From Paraburkholderia caledonica NBRC 102488 (lineage in GTDB: Bacteria; Pseudomonadota; Gammaproteobacteria; Burkholderiales; Burkholderiaceae): 64,000 nucleotides of DNA. Every line of letters begins with the position of its first letter. The first letter of the stretch is position 1. Position numbers and translations under genes: made by a program. Below, piece after piece: positions 55,394-64,000 of the stretch. Location of the stretch: positions 1-64,000 of the forward strand of contig NZ_BAYE01000003.1 in the NCBI RefSeq assembly GCF_000685095.1, given 5' to 3'. The notes under the pieces were generated by a model, which was not told where the DNA came from, did not search any database, and was given only the letters and a program-made list of their open reading frames with translations.

Positions 55394-56545
55394 ATGTCTG
55401 AACAGTTTTTGTCCGAACCGGCCCTCAGCGATCCGATCGTCTTCGTCGATCTGGAAACCACCGGCGGCTCGACTAACGAGCACCGCATTACCGAAGTCGG
55501 CGTCGTCGAAGTAGGGCCGGCCGGCGTCTCGCGCTGGAGCAGCCTCGTCGATCCGCAGCAACCGATCCCGTCGTTCATCCAGCAGCTCACCGGCATCACG
55601 AACGCGATGGTGCGCGGCGCGCCGACGTTCGACGCCATCGCGCCCGAACTGTTTGCCCGACTCAACGGCAAACTCTTCATCGCGCATAACGCCAGCTTCG
55701 ACCGAGGGTTTCTGCGCGGCGAGTTCCGCCGTGCAGGCCTGTCCTTCGACCCGGACGTCTTGTGCACCGTGCGCCTGTCGCGCGCGTTGTTCCCGTCTGA
55801 AAAGCGCCACGGGCTCGACGCCCTGGTCGAGCGGCATTCTCTGGTGCCGTCCGACCGGCATCGCGCGCTTGCCGACGCCGATCTGATCTGGCAGTTCTGG
55901 CAGCGGCTTCACGGCCTCGTGCCGCTAGAGGTTCTGCGCGCGCATATCGAGCGCACGACGCGGCGCTATCGGTTGGCAGGCGACATCACCGAAGATCTGC
56001 TTGAGACCGCGCCTGCCGGATGCGGCGTCTACGCATTCTATGGAGACGACGACTTGCCGTTGTACGTCGGACGGAGCGTGCGCGTCCGTCAACGACTTCG
56101 TGCGCATCTGACAGGCGAGCGACGTTCGTCGAAAGATATACGGCTGGCACAGCAAGTGAGGCGCGTAGAGTGGCGCGCCACCGGCGGCGAGTTGGGTGCG
56201 ATGCTCGCCGAGGCGCAGTGGATCGCGACGCTGCGGCCGGGGCATAACCGTGTGCCGCGCGTCTCGAAGAGCGATCCTGCGGGCGCGCCGTGGCCGTTCC
56301 AGGGGCCTGTCGTTTTCGAGGAGCATGAAGAAGCGTCGCAGGCGCGCGCTTTCCATGTCGTCGACCAATGGTGTTACATCGGCCATGCGCCTTCGCTGGC
56401 GCAGGCGACCGAACTGCATGCCGCCAGCCTGGCCGGCGGCTTCGAAGCGTCGACTTACAAGATTCTTCAGAGCCACCTTGCGCGCGGATTGCGGATTATG
56501 CCGCTCAGCGTGCTGGGCGCCGCGCCTGTCGTAGGCGTCGTTTGA
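55394..56545 (+). CDS. DEDDh exonuclease fused to a GIY-YIG nuclease domain
   Basis: The 383-residue protein has an N-terminal DnaQ-like exonuclease (about 1-180) with Asp19 and Glu21 in FVDLETTGG, then HNASFDRGFL and the late HRALADADL (His and Asp). A UvrC-like GIY-YIG domain (about 205-290) follows, with CGVYAFYGDDDLPLYVGRS, catalytic Arg and Glu (LAEAQWI), then an uncharacterised tail. It may process DNA ends or repair intermediates. Related fusions are found in several bacterial groups; the role is inferred. ATG 55394 was chosen over 55352. Confidence 0.88.
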   Translation: MSEQFLSEPALSDPIVFVDLETTGGSTNEHRITEVGVVEVGPAGVSRWSSLVDPQQPIPSFIQQLTGITNAMVRGAPTFDAIAPELFARLNGKLFIAHNASFDRGFLRGEFRRAGLSFDPDVLCTVRLSRALFPSEKRHGLDALVERHSLVPSDRHRALADADLIWQFWQRLHGLVPLEVLRAHIERTTRRYRLAGDITEDLLETAPAGCGVYAFYGDDDLPLYVGRSVRVRQRLRAHLTGERRSSKDIRLAQQVRRVEWRATGGELGAMLAEAQWIATLRPGHNRVPRVSKSDPAGAPWPFQGPVVFEEHEEASQARAFHVVDQWCYIGHAPSLAQATELHAASLAGGFEASTYKILQSHLARGLRIMPLSVLGAAPVVGVV

Positions 56546-56651
56546 CCGCGCTCGCCTGATTGCGCGGCTGCTACGCGTGACCAAGCGAGATTTCGTCATT
56601 GGTCGCCGCGCAACGTTCTTCCTTCGGCCGCGTCTTGCGTCTACCGCATCG

Positions 56652-57248
56652 TCAGCCGGTTGCGCCGACGCCACCGCTTTCGCATACGTGCCCAAGCGCG
56701 CGATTCAATGCAGTTGAGCGCGCAGAATCGTAGCGAGTCAGAGACTTCCAGCTAGCCAGCGATTGCGCGACGCGCGACGGACAATCCGGCGCCGCGCGTA
56801 GCGGTTGCACGCGAGCAAGGGCGGCGACGAGCGACTGCGTCAGACGATCCAGCTGCGGACGCGTGCTCGTTGCGAGGTCGGGAGCCGGCTCCTGCGGCGG
56901 CTGCGTTGTGCGCCAGCTCGCGAAAAGTGCGTTCTGCACGTCTTTGCTCGCGTCGATCTGATCCTGGAAGAATGCGCGCGCGAACGCCGGATCGACGTTG
57001 GCGGCTGCCGCTCGTTTCTCCACATCAGCAAGCAACGCCTGCTCGCGCGGAGTGTCGGTGATTGCCTGGTGATTGGCCCACTTCCAGCGCGCCACCGGTT
57101 CCGCGAGCGCGAGTCGCTGCGACGCGAGCGCGATCAGATTCGTGAGCGCGGTATCGTCGCCGTCGGCAAAGGCAGAAGTAGGGGCAACCAGGAGTGATGC
57201 GAATAGGGCGAGCGCGCACGGCGCGGCAAAGCGAAACAGGCGATTCAT
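56652..57248 (-). CDS. Secreted chorismate mutase (AroQ-gamma type)
   Basis: The 198-residue protein has a signal peptide ending AFA and then the all-alpha mutase domain with RLALAEPVARWKWANHQAI (containing catalytic Arg and Lys) and TPREQALLADVEKRA. It converts chorismate to prephenate, apparently in the periplasm. Such secreted forms are known in some Gram-negative and mycobacterial species and their physiological role is unclear. The start MNRLFRF at 57248 is typical. Confidence 0.85.
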   Translation of the reverse strand: MNRLFRFAAPCALALFASLLVAPTSAFADGDDTALTNLIALASQRLALAEPVARWKWANHQAITDTPREQALLADVEKRAAAANVDPAFARAFFQDQIDASKDVQNALFASWRTTQPPQEPAPDLATSTRPQLDRLTQSLVAALARVQPLRAAPDCPSRVAQSLASWKSLTRYDSARSTALNRALGHVCESGGVGATG

Positions 57249-57527
57249 AAGCTGGACGATGGCCGGGCGGCTGTGGAAGGAAAGCTGAAGCATAGACGAT
57301 GCTTCATTGCGCGAGCTTTTTCGCCGGCATTAAAGCGGTGCTGCCGGTCGCGGCAGAACAGCCAGTTCACGCGAGCAGAGGTGGGCGCAGGCTCGAGTGC
57401 GAGCGTCAACGCCAGTCAGCGCTAGTCCGCCTGGTGAGAGTGTGATCCAAAGAAATCAGCGAGCCGCGCGGCGCCGCGCCTCGTGCCATAAGCACAAGGA
57501 CCGCTACCGTGTCGCGCCGCTGCACAA

Positions 57528-57677
57528 TTACTTTGCGTCGCAAGACTTACGTTGTTCGTCGAAAAAGGCGCGCACATGCTCCGGCAATTCCGCCCCGAGA
57601 AACTCGACGCCGACAGGTTCCGGATCCGGGCTAAAGACTTTGTCCGGGGTCGGGATCTTCGGTGGTTTTGCATCCAT
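57528..57677 (-). CDS. Small proline-rich protein of 49 aa
   Basis: The frame starts with ATG after AAGGAG and encodes MDAKPPKIPTPDKVFSPDPE, then an acidic half with LGAELPEHVRAFFDEQRKS. The strong ribosome-binding site and even base use suggest a real gene, though it is too short to judge by length alone. No family was recognised. It stands alone, 279 bases upstream of the chorismate mutase gene. Confidence 0.65.
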   Translation of the reverse strand: MDAKPPKIPTPDKVFSPDPEPVGVEFLGAELPEHVRAFFDEQRKSCDAK

Positions 57678-58358
57678 GATCGTTCTCCTTTACAAACCGA
57701 TTATCGGCCCCGTGCCGTGTTTCGCACCAGTGTCCGATTAGCATCACACCATCTTTGTTGCTTTAACGGCACAGCGCACCATTTCAGCAGAGCTTCTGAT
57801 CAAATTTATAGGTTCGCTTGCGTCGTCGTTCCGTGGGCTTGCGTACAGTTTCGACGTCGAATGTTTCGAGAATCTCTCGCGAGCCTTATCCGGCGGGCTG
57901 TGGCGAAGGTGAGCGAAACATTCGCAGTATCAGTCGTCAGTATGCTCCGGGTATTCCCCGATCGGCGATTGATTTGTGCATTGCGATATCGGCATAACCT
58001 GCCCGGTAAAAAGCGAACGTTCGTTTATTGCCGATCGGACATTTATATTCTGTCGCAACCACGGTGATTACTTGGTAAACGATTTATTTGGCACCTCGTT
58101 GACGGAGACCCAATTTTTAAAGCGTGATTTGCGCAATAAGGCTCTCCTCGCATTCGAATACGTCGGCCGTCTCGTGCTGCTGGCATCAACGCCGCGCACT
58201 TTGCGCCAAAGCTTCACCTTCTTTAGTGACGAACCTCGCCGCGTCAACGTCGCTCCTATGATGAAGGTGGCTGGTTTCCGTCGGCTACGGTGCGGTGGAC
58301 AACTGACCCCCGGCGGCCAACGCGGAAGATGGTTGTCTTCGCCTTCAAAGGGTTCGTC
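57678..58358. other. Intergenic interval without recognised gene
   Basis: About 680 bases with mixed lower GC. A frame at 57976-58503 lacks a ribosome-binding site and familiar motifs. A short palindrome GAACGTTC lies near 58015. I see no RNA structure with a T-tract here and can support no gene. Confidence 0.5.
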
Positions 58359-58571
58359 ATGGAAAACGGTGTGTACTGGAATGGACAGCAGGTCGGAATT
58401 GAGTGCGATGGCCGCATCTCGTGGTTTCCGTCAGCGCCGAAGGAGGCAGTCGCTGCGTACGGCGACGCTAAGCGCACGGAAGGCAAAGACGCCGTTCAGA
58501 TGAGCGACGCGGTCGTCGCGCGCAACCTCGGGACCGTCGCGCAATTTGGTAGACCTGACTTGCGTGGCTAG
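58359..58571 (+). CDS. Hypothetical protein of about 70 aa
   Basis: The frame starts MENGVYWNGQQVGIECDG, has a beta-type pattern with YGDAKRTEGKDAV, and ends near a strong terminator. AAGGG stands before the ATG at 58359; other starts at 58329 and 58290 are possible. No family was recognised, and the case rests on the terminator after it and the RBS. Confidence 0.45.
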   Translation: MENGVYWNGQQVGIECDGRISWFPSAPKEAVAAYGDAKRTEGKDAVQMSDAVVARNLGTVAQFGRPDLRG

Positions 58572-58595
58572 GAAGCGAGCCGAAGAGGTCGACGA

Positions 58596-58635
58596 AAAGC
58601 AAAAAGCCCAGTCACGAGGACTGGGCTTTTTGCTT
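58596..58635. terminator. Bidirectional terminator before tRNA-Thr
   Basis: A perfect 13-bp stem (58601-58613 with 58619-58631) begins with A5 and ends with T5, so it acts on both strands, ending the hypothetical gene and tRNA-Thr. Confidence 0.9.
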
Positions 58636-58644
58636 GAATCTTGA

Positions 58645-58720
58645 TGGTGCCGGAAAGAGGAATCGAACCCCCGACCTTCGCATTACGAATGCGCTGCTCT
58701 ACCGTCTGAGCTATTCCGGC
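58645..58720 (-). tRNA. tRNA-Thr (CGT)
   Basis: The 76-base minus-strand tRNA has acceptor stem GCCGGAA/TTCCGGC, T loop GGTTCGATTCC and encoded CCA. The anticodon loop TTCGTAA gives CGT. It stands 54 bases after fbp on the same strand. Confidence 0.95.
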
Positions 58721-58774
58721 ATCAGGAGAAACGAGATTATAGGGACTTCTTTATTGGCTTGGCAAGCCCTCGAA

Positions 58775-59791
58775 TCACTTTTTTGTTTCGAGATGGTAGC
58801 GGGTCACGCGGTCCACTTCGTTCTTCGATCCGAGGAACACCGCAACGCGCTCATGCAAGCTCTTGGGCTGAATGTCGAGGATGCGCTTTTCGCCGTTGGT
58901 TGCAGCGCCGCCCGCCTGTTCGACGATAAACGCCATCGGGTTCGCTTCGTACATGAGCCGCAGCTTGCCGGGCTTCTCCGGCGTGCGCTTGTCGGCCGGA
59001 TACATAAAGATGCCGCCACGATTCAGGATACGGTGCACGTCTGCCACCATCGACGCGATCCAGCGCATGTTGAAGTCGCTCTGACGCGGGCCGTCTTTGC
59101 CCTGCTTGAGTTCGCCGATATACTGCTCAACCGGCGGATACCAGTGACGTTCATTCGACGCATTGATCGCGTACTCCCGCGTTTCGACAGGAATGCGCAT
59201 GTCGCTTTGCGTGAGCACCCACGAACCGAGTTCACGGTCGAGTGTGAAGCAGTTCACGCCATTGCCGGTGGTCAGCACCAGCACGGTTTGCGGTCCATAC
59301 ACCGCATAACCCGCAGCAACCTGTTCTGTGCCTGGTTGCAGGAACGACTGCTCGGTGGGCTGCTGGCCATCTGGGCAGCGGAGCACCGAAAAGATGGTGC
59401 CGATAGAAACGTTCACGTCGATGTTCGACGAGCCGTCAAGCGGATCGAACACCAGCAGGTACTCGCCCTTCGGATAGTTCGCGGGGATAGGGAAGAACTG
59501 CTCCATTTCCTCCGACGCCATGCCCGCCAGGTTGCCGCCCCATTCGTTGGCTTCGAGCAGGATTTCGTTCGACAGAATGTCGAGCTTCTTCTGTACTTCA
59601 CCCTGGACGTTCTCGCTGCCCGCCGTGCCGAGTGCGTCGCCCAATGCGCCTTTGCTAACGTGATAGCTGATCGCCTTGCATGCGCGCGCGACAACTTCGA
59701 TCAAAAGCCGCAGGTCGGCCGGCAGGTTATTGGTTTCCCGCTGCTGCTCGATCAGGTACTTCGTGAGAGTGGTACGACGTTGCAAGGACAT
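58775..59791 (-). CDS. fbp: Fructose-1,6-bisphosphatase, class I
   Basis: The 338-residue protein has the metal-binding [19 protein letters not shown] and [29 protein letters not shown] substrate region ([17 protein letters not shown]). It hydrolyses fructose 1,6-bisphosphate in gluconeogenesis. It ends the minus-strand run that includes pepN; the toxin-antitoxin pair lies between them. Confidence 0.95.
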   Translation of the reverse strand: MSLQRRTTLTKYLIEQQRETNNLPADLRLLIEVVARACKAISYHVSKGALGDALGTAGSENVQGEVQKKLDILSNEILLEANEWGGNLAGMASEEMEQFFPIPANYPKGEYLLVFDPLDGSSNIDVNVSIGTIFSVLRCPDGQQPTEQSFLQPGTEQVAAGYAVYGPQTVLVLTTGNGVNCFTLDRELGSWVLTQSDMRIPVETREYAINASNERHWYPPVEQYIGELKQGKDGPRQSDFNMRWIASMVADVHRILNRGGIFMYPADKRTPEKPGKLRLMYEANPMAFIVEQAGGAATNGEKRILDIQPKSLHERVAVFLGSKNEVDRVTRYHLETKK

Positions 59792-59922
59792 TGCTGTACT
59801 CCAGGAGGCTTGAGGAATATCCCGATTTTAACCGCTCGGTGTGTCCGCTCTGTGCTTTTGACATCGGAGCGCGCATGCAATGGCGCCCGATCGGTCCGAG
59901 CGGCTCTGCGCGAGCGAGCCGT

Positions 59923-60378
59923 TCAGCCTTTGCGCCGGGCCTTTCCGCCCGTCGCGTTGCCGCTCACGCATGCTGCGAGCGCCGCTGCCTGGGCGTGTTC
60001 CGCCGATACCTTCGGCAGCTTCGGGCGGTCCGCCTTAGGCATGGGTTCTATCTCGCGTTCGATCTGCTCGCCCGCTGCCGCCGTGGCAACGCGCAGGTCG
60101 TATGCGATCTGCAGGTTGAGCCAGAACTGCGCGCTCGCGCCGAAATAGCGCTCGAGGCGCAGCGCGGTGTCGGCGGAAATTGCGCGCTTGCCGCGGACCA
60201 CGTCGTTGATGCGCGGCGCCGGTACGCGCAACGCGAGCGCAAGCGCGTTGACTGACATGCCGAGCGGTTCGAGAAACTCGCTGCGCAGAATCTCACCCGG
60301 ATGGATCTCCTCGATGCTGTCTCCCGCGTCGATGTCGGAGAAATCGATACTGTCCAGATCGGAGCGTTTGATGACCAT
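59923..60378 (-). CDS. higA: HigA family antitoxin
   Basis: The 151-residue protein has the HigA pattern IHPGEILRSEFLEPLGMSVNALA, then a helix-turn-helix with VPAPRINDVVRGKRAISADTALRLERYFG. It should bind HigB and repress the promoter. The C-terminal 40 residues are basic/alanine-rich and longer than usual. GGGAG precedes the ATG at 60378, and the frame begins at 60420. It follows higB by 16 bases. Confidence 0.88.
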   Translation of the reverse strand: MVIKRSDLDSIDFSDIDAGDSIEEIHPGEILRSEFLEPLGMSVNALALALRVPAPRINDVVRGKRAISADTALRLERYFGASAQFWLNLQIAYDLRVATAAAGEQIEREIEPMPKADRPKLPKVSAEHAQAAALAACVSGNATGGKARRKG

Positions 60379-60394
60379 GCCGGTCTCCCAATAA

Positions 60395-60676
60395 TCAGTG
60401 ATAGTCGACAATCTCAACATTCAGCGCCTCGCCTTCGATAAAGTGGAAACAGATTCGCCACTGCGCATTGATCCGAATGCTCCATTGCCCGCTGCGCTGG
60501 CCTTGCAGTGCTTCGAGCCGGTTGCCGGGCGGCGTGTGCAAGCTTTGGATGCAGTCTGCAGCGTCGATCATCAGTAACTTGCGGTACGCGAGCGCCTGGA
60601 TATGACGCGGCAGCGTATGCACGAACTTGCCCTGAAAGATTCTCGCCGTAGCCTTGTCGCCAAATGTCGTGATCAT
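60395..60676 (-). CDS. higB: HigB (RelE-like) toxin
   Basis: The 93-residue RelE/ParE-fold protein has a helical pair (FVHTLPRHIQALAYRKLLMIDAA) and a C-terminal sheet with SGQWSIRINAQWRICFHF. HigB cleaves mRNA at the ribosome in known cases. Toxin precedes antitoxin, the usual higBA order. The pair is inserted between pepN and fbp, and a palindromic site lies just upstream. Confidence 0.9.
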   Translation of the reverse strand: MITTFGDKATARIFQGKFVHTLPRHIQALAYRKLLMIDAADCIQSLHTPPGNRLEALQGQRSGQWSIRINAQWRICFHFIEGEALNVEIVDYH

Positions 60677-60685
60677 GGGATGATA

Positions 60686-60715
60686 TAACGCATTGCGTTA
60701 AACGTAAACCGTTAA
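60686..60715 (-). promoter_or_regulatory. Candidate higBA operator
   Basis: The perfect dyad TAACGCATTGCGTTA (60686-60700) is followed by AACG/CGTT at 60701-60713, ten bases before higB. HigA repressors bind such dyads over the promoter. AT content rises here and a TATATC -10-like string overlaps. Confidence 0.6.
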
Positions 60716-60819
60716 ATGAATGCGTTTACTTTCACCCGTCCGGACGCGGCCGAACAGTCAGCCAGATGGCTAACGTCGATGCGAGCCTGAGACCCGAAGT
60801 CGTCGCAAAACAAAGGGCG

Positions 60820-60849
60820 AAAAAAAGCCGGCAACGTGTGCCGGCTTTT
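60820..60849 (-). terminator. Intrinsic terminator of pepN
   Basis: The perfect stem AAAAGCCGGCA/TGCCGGCTTTT around ACGTG, followed on the minus strand by T7, lies 29 bases after the pepN stop. Confidence 0.9.
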
Positions 60850-60877
60850 CGATACGGAGGACCGCGTCAGAGGAGCG

Positions 60878-63583
60878 TCATGCGAGCGCTTTCTCGACAA
60901 TCTCGCGCACGTCGCGCGATTTGACCTGCGACGCCACTTTCTCCAGCGCCGCGCGCATGCCTTCGCGCAGCGTCGGCGTGAAGCGGCGCCACAGTTCGAG
61001 CGACCGCGCGAGGCGGGCGGCCACTTGCGGGTTGATCGCGTCGAGTGCGATCACCTGGTCCGCCCAGAACGCGTAACCCGAGCCGTCTTCGGCGTGGAAC
61101 TGCGCGGGGTTGGCTGCGCAGAAGCTGAAAATCAACGAGCGCGCACGGTTCGGATTTTTCAGATTGAAGGCCGGATGCGTCATCAGCTTGCGTACGACGT
61201 CGATGACTGGACGCTGCGCGCTGCCGCGCTGCGTTGCCTGCAAAGCGAACCACTTGTCGATTACAAGCGGCTCCTTCTCGAAGCGCCGGTAGAAGTCGTC
61301 GAGCGCATGCTGCGCTTCGGCGCTGCCGCCATTTGCCGCCGATGCATTGAGCAACGCGGACAGCGCCGCCGCGCGGTCCGTCATGTTGTTCGCCGCATCG
61401 TATTGCGCGGACGCGAGCCGCACCGTTTCCGACGGATCGTCGAGCTCCGTGAGATAAGACAGCGCCAGGTTCTTCAACGCACGGTGGCCTGCCGCCGCCG
61501 GCGTGGCTTCATACGGGCCGGGCGTGCGATGTTGCTCGTAAATCTTGAGCCAGTCGTTCTTGAGTGCATTGGCGAGGCGCTTGCGCACGAACTGCCGCGC
61601 CGCATGCACGGCCGCCGGATTGGATTCGGCCATCTGCTCGGCGAGATACGCTTCGGACGGCAGCATCAATGCAAGTTCACGGAAGGCCGGCGAGAGCGAC
61701 TCGTCCGTGAGTACGCGTGCGAACGCGGCCGCCACCGAGTCGTCGAGCTGCAGCTCCGCGCCGCTCGCGGCCCGTCCGGCTAGCGTCAGCAATTCGCGCG
61801 TGGCGAGCCGTTGACCGGCTTCCCAACGGTTGAACGGATCGCTGTCGTGCGCGAGGAGGAACGCCAGTTGATCCGCCGAGTAATCGTATTCGACGATCAC
61901 CGGCGCCGAGAAATTTCGCAACAGCGATGGCAACGGTTCCTGCGCAACGTTGACGAACGTGAAGGTCTGTTCGGTCTGCGTGAATTCGAGCACGCGCGTG
62001 GTCGAATCCGAAGCCTGCGGCTCACTCTCAAGTTGCAGCGGCAAGTCTTTTCCGTCTTTGCCGATCAGGCCGATCGCAAACGGAATCAGCAGCGGGCCTT
62101 TTTGCGTTTCGCGTGCGGCCTGTGCCGCGTCGCCGTAACCTTGCGTGAGCGTTACGCTGTAGCGCTGCTGCGCGGCGTCGTAACGCGTGCGCACCGTCAC
62201 CCGCGGCGTGCCCGCCTGGCTGTACCAGCGCTCGAACTGCGCGAGGTCGCGGCCGTTTGCGTCGGCGAGCGCATGACGGAAGTCGTCGCAGGTCACGGCC
62301 TGGCCGTCATGCCGCTTGAAATACAGGTCCATGCCTTTGCGAAACCCTTCGCGGCCGAACAGCGTCTGATACATCCGCACGACTTCGGAGCCTTTCTCGT
62401 AGACCGTCATCGTGTAGAAGTTATTGATCTCGACGTAGCTTTCGGGGCGCACCGGGTGGGCCATCGGTCCTGCGTCTTCGGCGAACTGCATCTGGCGCAG
62501 CACGCGCACGTCTTCGATGCGCTTGGTGGCGCGCGCGGCTTCGTCACTGCCGTCGGTCTCGCCACCGGCCATGTCGGCCGAAAATTCCTGATCGCGAAAT
62601 ACTGTCAGGCCTTCCTTGAGGCTCAACTGGAACCAGTCGCGGCACGTCACGCGATTGCCGGTCCAGTTGTGGAAATACTCGTGGCCGACCACCGCCTCGA
62701 TATTCGCGAAGTCGGTGTCGGTCGCCGTCTCGGGGTTCGCCAGCACATACTTCGTGTTGAAGATGTTGAGCCCCTTGTTTTCCATCGCGCCCATGTTGAA
62801 GTCGCTCACGGCGACGATCATGAAGCGGTCCAGATCCAGTTCGAGCCCGAAGCGCTCCTCGTCCCAGCGGATGGAGTGAATCAGCGAATCCATTGCGTGA
62901 CGGGTCTTGTCGAGATCGTGCGGCTCGACCCACACCTGCAGCAGCTTTTCCTTGCCCGAACCCGTCTTTACGCGCTCTTCCAGCGCAACGAGCTTGCCGG
63001 CGACGAGCGCGAACAGATAGCTCGGCTTTCTGAACGGATCTTCCCAGCGCGCGAAATGGCGGCCGTCCGGCAGATCACCTTCTTCGAGCAGATTGCCGTT
63101 GGACAGCAGCACGGGGTAGTCGGCCTTGCTGGCTCGCAGCGTCACCGTGTAAGTGGCCATGACGTCCGGCCGGTCGAGGAAGTACGTGATGCGGCGAAAG
63201 CCTTCGGCCTCGCACTGCGTAAAGAAATTCCCACTCGAAACATACAGGCCGGAGAGCGTGGTGTTCGCGGCCGGATTGCAGATGCTCGTGAGCGTGAGCT
63301 CGAACTTCTCCGGCACGTTGTCGAGCACCAGTCCGTGTTCGTGCGCATGCGCGTTGGCGAAGGGCTGGCCGTCGAGCGTGGCGCTGACGAATTCAAGCTG
63401 TTCGCCCATGAGCTCCAGATGCGCGGCGCGCGACGCGTCCGGATTGCGGCGCACGCGCATTGTGTTCTTCACGACCGTGCGTTCCGGCAGCAGGTCGAAT
63501 TCGAGTGCGACGGTATCGATCAGGAAAGCGGGCGGCGCATAATCGGCGCGGCGGATCACATTGGGCGTTGCGGTATCGGCCAT
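60878..63583 (-). CDS. pepN: Aminopeptidase N
   Basis: The 901-residue M1 metalloprotease has GAMENKG (about residue 264) and the zinc site HEYFHNWTGNRVTCRDW (about 298), followed by the downstream Glu in QLSLKEGLTVF. It removes N-terminal residues from peptides in the cytoplasm. MADTATPN at 63583 is preferred to the long upstream frame. The gene is separated from fbp by the higBA insertion and its own terminator. Confidence 0.95.
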   Translation of the reverse strand: MADTATPNVIRRADYAPPAFLIDTVALEFDLLPERTVVKNTMRVRRNPDASRAAHLELMGEQLEFVSATLDGQPFANAHAHEHGLVLDNVPEKFELTLTSICNPAANTTLSGLYVSSGNFFTQCEAEGFRRITYFLDRPDVMATYTVTLRASKADYPVLLSNGNLLEEGDLPDGRHFARWEDPFRKPSYLFALVAGKLVALEERVKTGSGKEKLLQVWVEPHDLDKTRHAMDSLIHSIRWDEERFGLELDLDRFMIVAVSDFNMGAMENKGLNIFNTKYVLANPETATDTDFANIEAVVGHEYFHNWTGNRVTCRDWFQLSLKEGLTVFRDQEFSADMAGGETDGSDEAARATKRIEDVRVLRQMQFAEDAGPMAHPVRPESYVEINNFYTMTVYEKGSEVVRMYQTLFGREGFRKGMDLYFKRHDGQAVTCDDFRHALADANGRDLAQFERWYSQAGTPRVTVRTRYDAAQQRYSVTLTQGYGDAAQAARETQKGPLLIPFAIGLIGKDGKDLPLQLESEPQASDSTTRVLEFTQTEQTFTFVNVAQEPLPSLLRNFSAPVIVEYDYSADQLAFLLAHDSDPFNRWEAGQRLATRELLTLAGRAASGAELQLDDSVAAAFARVLTDESLSPAFRELALMLPSEAYLAEQMAESNPAAVHAARQFVRKRLANALKNDWLKIYEQHRTPGPYEATPAAAGHRALKNLALSYLTELDDPSETVRLASAQYDAANNMTDRAAALSALLNASAANGGSAEAQHALDDFYRRFEKEPLVIDKWFALQATQRGSAQRPVIDVVRKLMTHPAFNLKNPNRARSLIFSFCAANPAQFHAEDGSGYAFWADQVIALDAINPQVAARLARSLELWRRFTPTLREGMRAALEKVASQVKSRDVREIVEKALA

Positions 63584-63840
63584 GGCGTTCTGTAGTGATG
63601 GGACTCGAGCGGCCGGCGCACGAAGGCGCGTGAGCCGGGCTTGTCGAGCCATTGTACAAAGCCTCGGCGAATCGTGCGGAGCGAACTTTCGACCGTTCCC
63701 AATGCGCCGCAAGGCCGGCGCGCGAGCGGTCGTCCAGACAAACGTGGGCCCACGCAGCGGGGCCCGGAAAGGTGGGGCCTGGCCTACGGTCTACGTACAA
63801 TACAAACACGAGCCGACCCAAACGCTTCACGAGGTAGACC

Positions 63841-64000
63841 ATGAAAACGAACCGATGGACGCGCCGCGCCATGCTGGTGCTGGCGGCGCTGACCGTGCTG
63901 CTGTCCGGCTGCACGACTTATGTGACGACGCAAGTCACCGCGTTCTCCGACTGGAGCGGCGGCGACGCGACGCGTACCTACGCGTTCGCGCGCGAACTCG
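63841..64000 (+). CDS. DUF4136-type lipoprotein (5' part)
   Basis: The first 53 codons are inside the window. A signal with lipobox LLSGC (Cys24) is followed by TTYVTTQVTAFSDWSG, typical of the DUF4136 lipoproteins, whose function is unknown. It starts divergently from pepN, 257 bases away, with a possible -10 TACAAT upstream near 63797. Confidence 0.75.
   Translation, partial: MKTNRWTRRAMLVLAALTVLLSGCTTYVTTQVTAFSDWSGGDATRTYAFAREL

Noticed and set aside
57976..58503. A 175-codon frame before the hypothetical 58359 gene
   Set aside because: No start signal; its second half is the shadow of the better-supported frame with RBS and terminator.
61811..63595. A 594-codon frame antisense to pepN
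   Set aside because: Shadow of pepN, with no start signal or motif.
1..64000. CRISPR arrays, IS elements, prophage
   Set aside because: No regularly spaced repeats, transposase or integrase gene or phage structural gene was seen; the DUF2591-like gene alone is not enough.

Overview
The window is a GC-rich stretch of bacterial chromosome whose gene content and order fit the Burkholderiaceae, most likely Paraburkholderia or Burkholderia. The evidence is the yicC-gmk-rpoZ-spoT block beside rph-rdgB-hemW, the ribD-ribE-ribBA-ribH-nusB block next to hemL, a Burkholderia-type 16-stranded porin, and the pepN/fbp neighbourhood. The organism call is inference. Nearly all of the window is core chromosome. 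There is no phage, IS element or CRISPR array. The accessory signs are one decayed MFS transporter gene and one HigB/HigA toxin-antitoxin pair.

Layout. 1-913: end of a branched-chain amino acid ABC transporter (livG', livF). 1047-5690: GNAT acetyltransferase, argD with a possible arginine-rich leader peptide and attenuator, a ferredoxin-type reductase, an NAD-dependent epimerase and a small membrane protein. 5857-7318: an RsuA-type pseudouridine synthase and an MFS pseudogene. 7468-17051: a peptide uptake and salvage operon with a RpiR-type regulator, isoaspartyl peptidase, gsiABCD transporter, DmpA-type peptidase and DppA D-aminopeptidase. 17096-24365: lipase-like hydrolase, amino acid permease, tRNA-Leu, hemN, cysteine-cluster protein, Tat lipoprotein, uppP and trmB. 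24526-32192: candidate sRNA, small lysozyme-fold protein, tRNA-Gly, yggT, EthD, a DUF2520 protein, threonine dehydratase, LysE exporter and ubiD. 32421-34001: a strong promoter, a structured leader RNA and a lytic transglycosylase.

34200-41035 (minus strand): hemL, the riboflavin genes, nusB and an aminotransferase. The GTP cyclohydrolase II half of RibBA lacks its zinc cysteines, so a separate ribA is expected elsewhere. 41174-51798: EVE-like protein, Bcr/CflA efflux pump, tRNA-Ser, hemW-rdgB-rph diverging from yicC-gmk-rpoZ-spoT, and a DUF2591-like gene. 51894-54061: two identical tRNA-Arg genes, greB and a porin. 54062-58571: a gene-poor, lower-GC stretch holding a convincing three-hairpin sRNA candidate, small genes, an exonuclease/GIY-YIG fusion and a secreted chorismate mutase. 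58645-64000: tRNA-Thr, fbp, higBA inserted beside pepN, and the start of a lipoprotein gene.

The observations most worth following are the three RNA candidates (54467-54556 plus, 24526-24605 minus, 32457-32595 plus), the argD leader at 2800-2978, and the expanded iaaA-gsiABCD operon carrying peptidases for atypical (beta-linked or D-residue) peptides. Assignments rest on reading the sequence and translated motifs; no database search or folding program was run.
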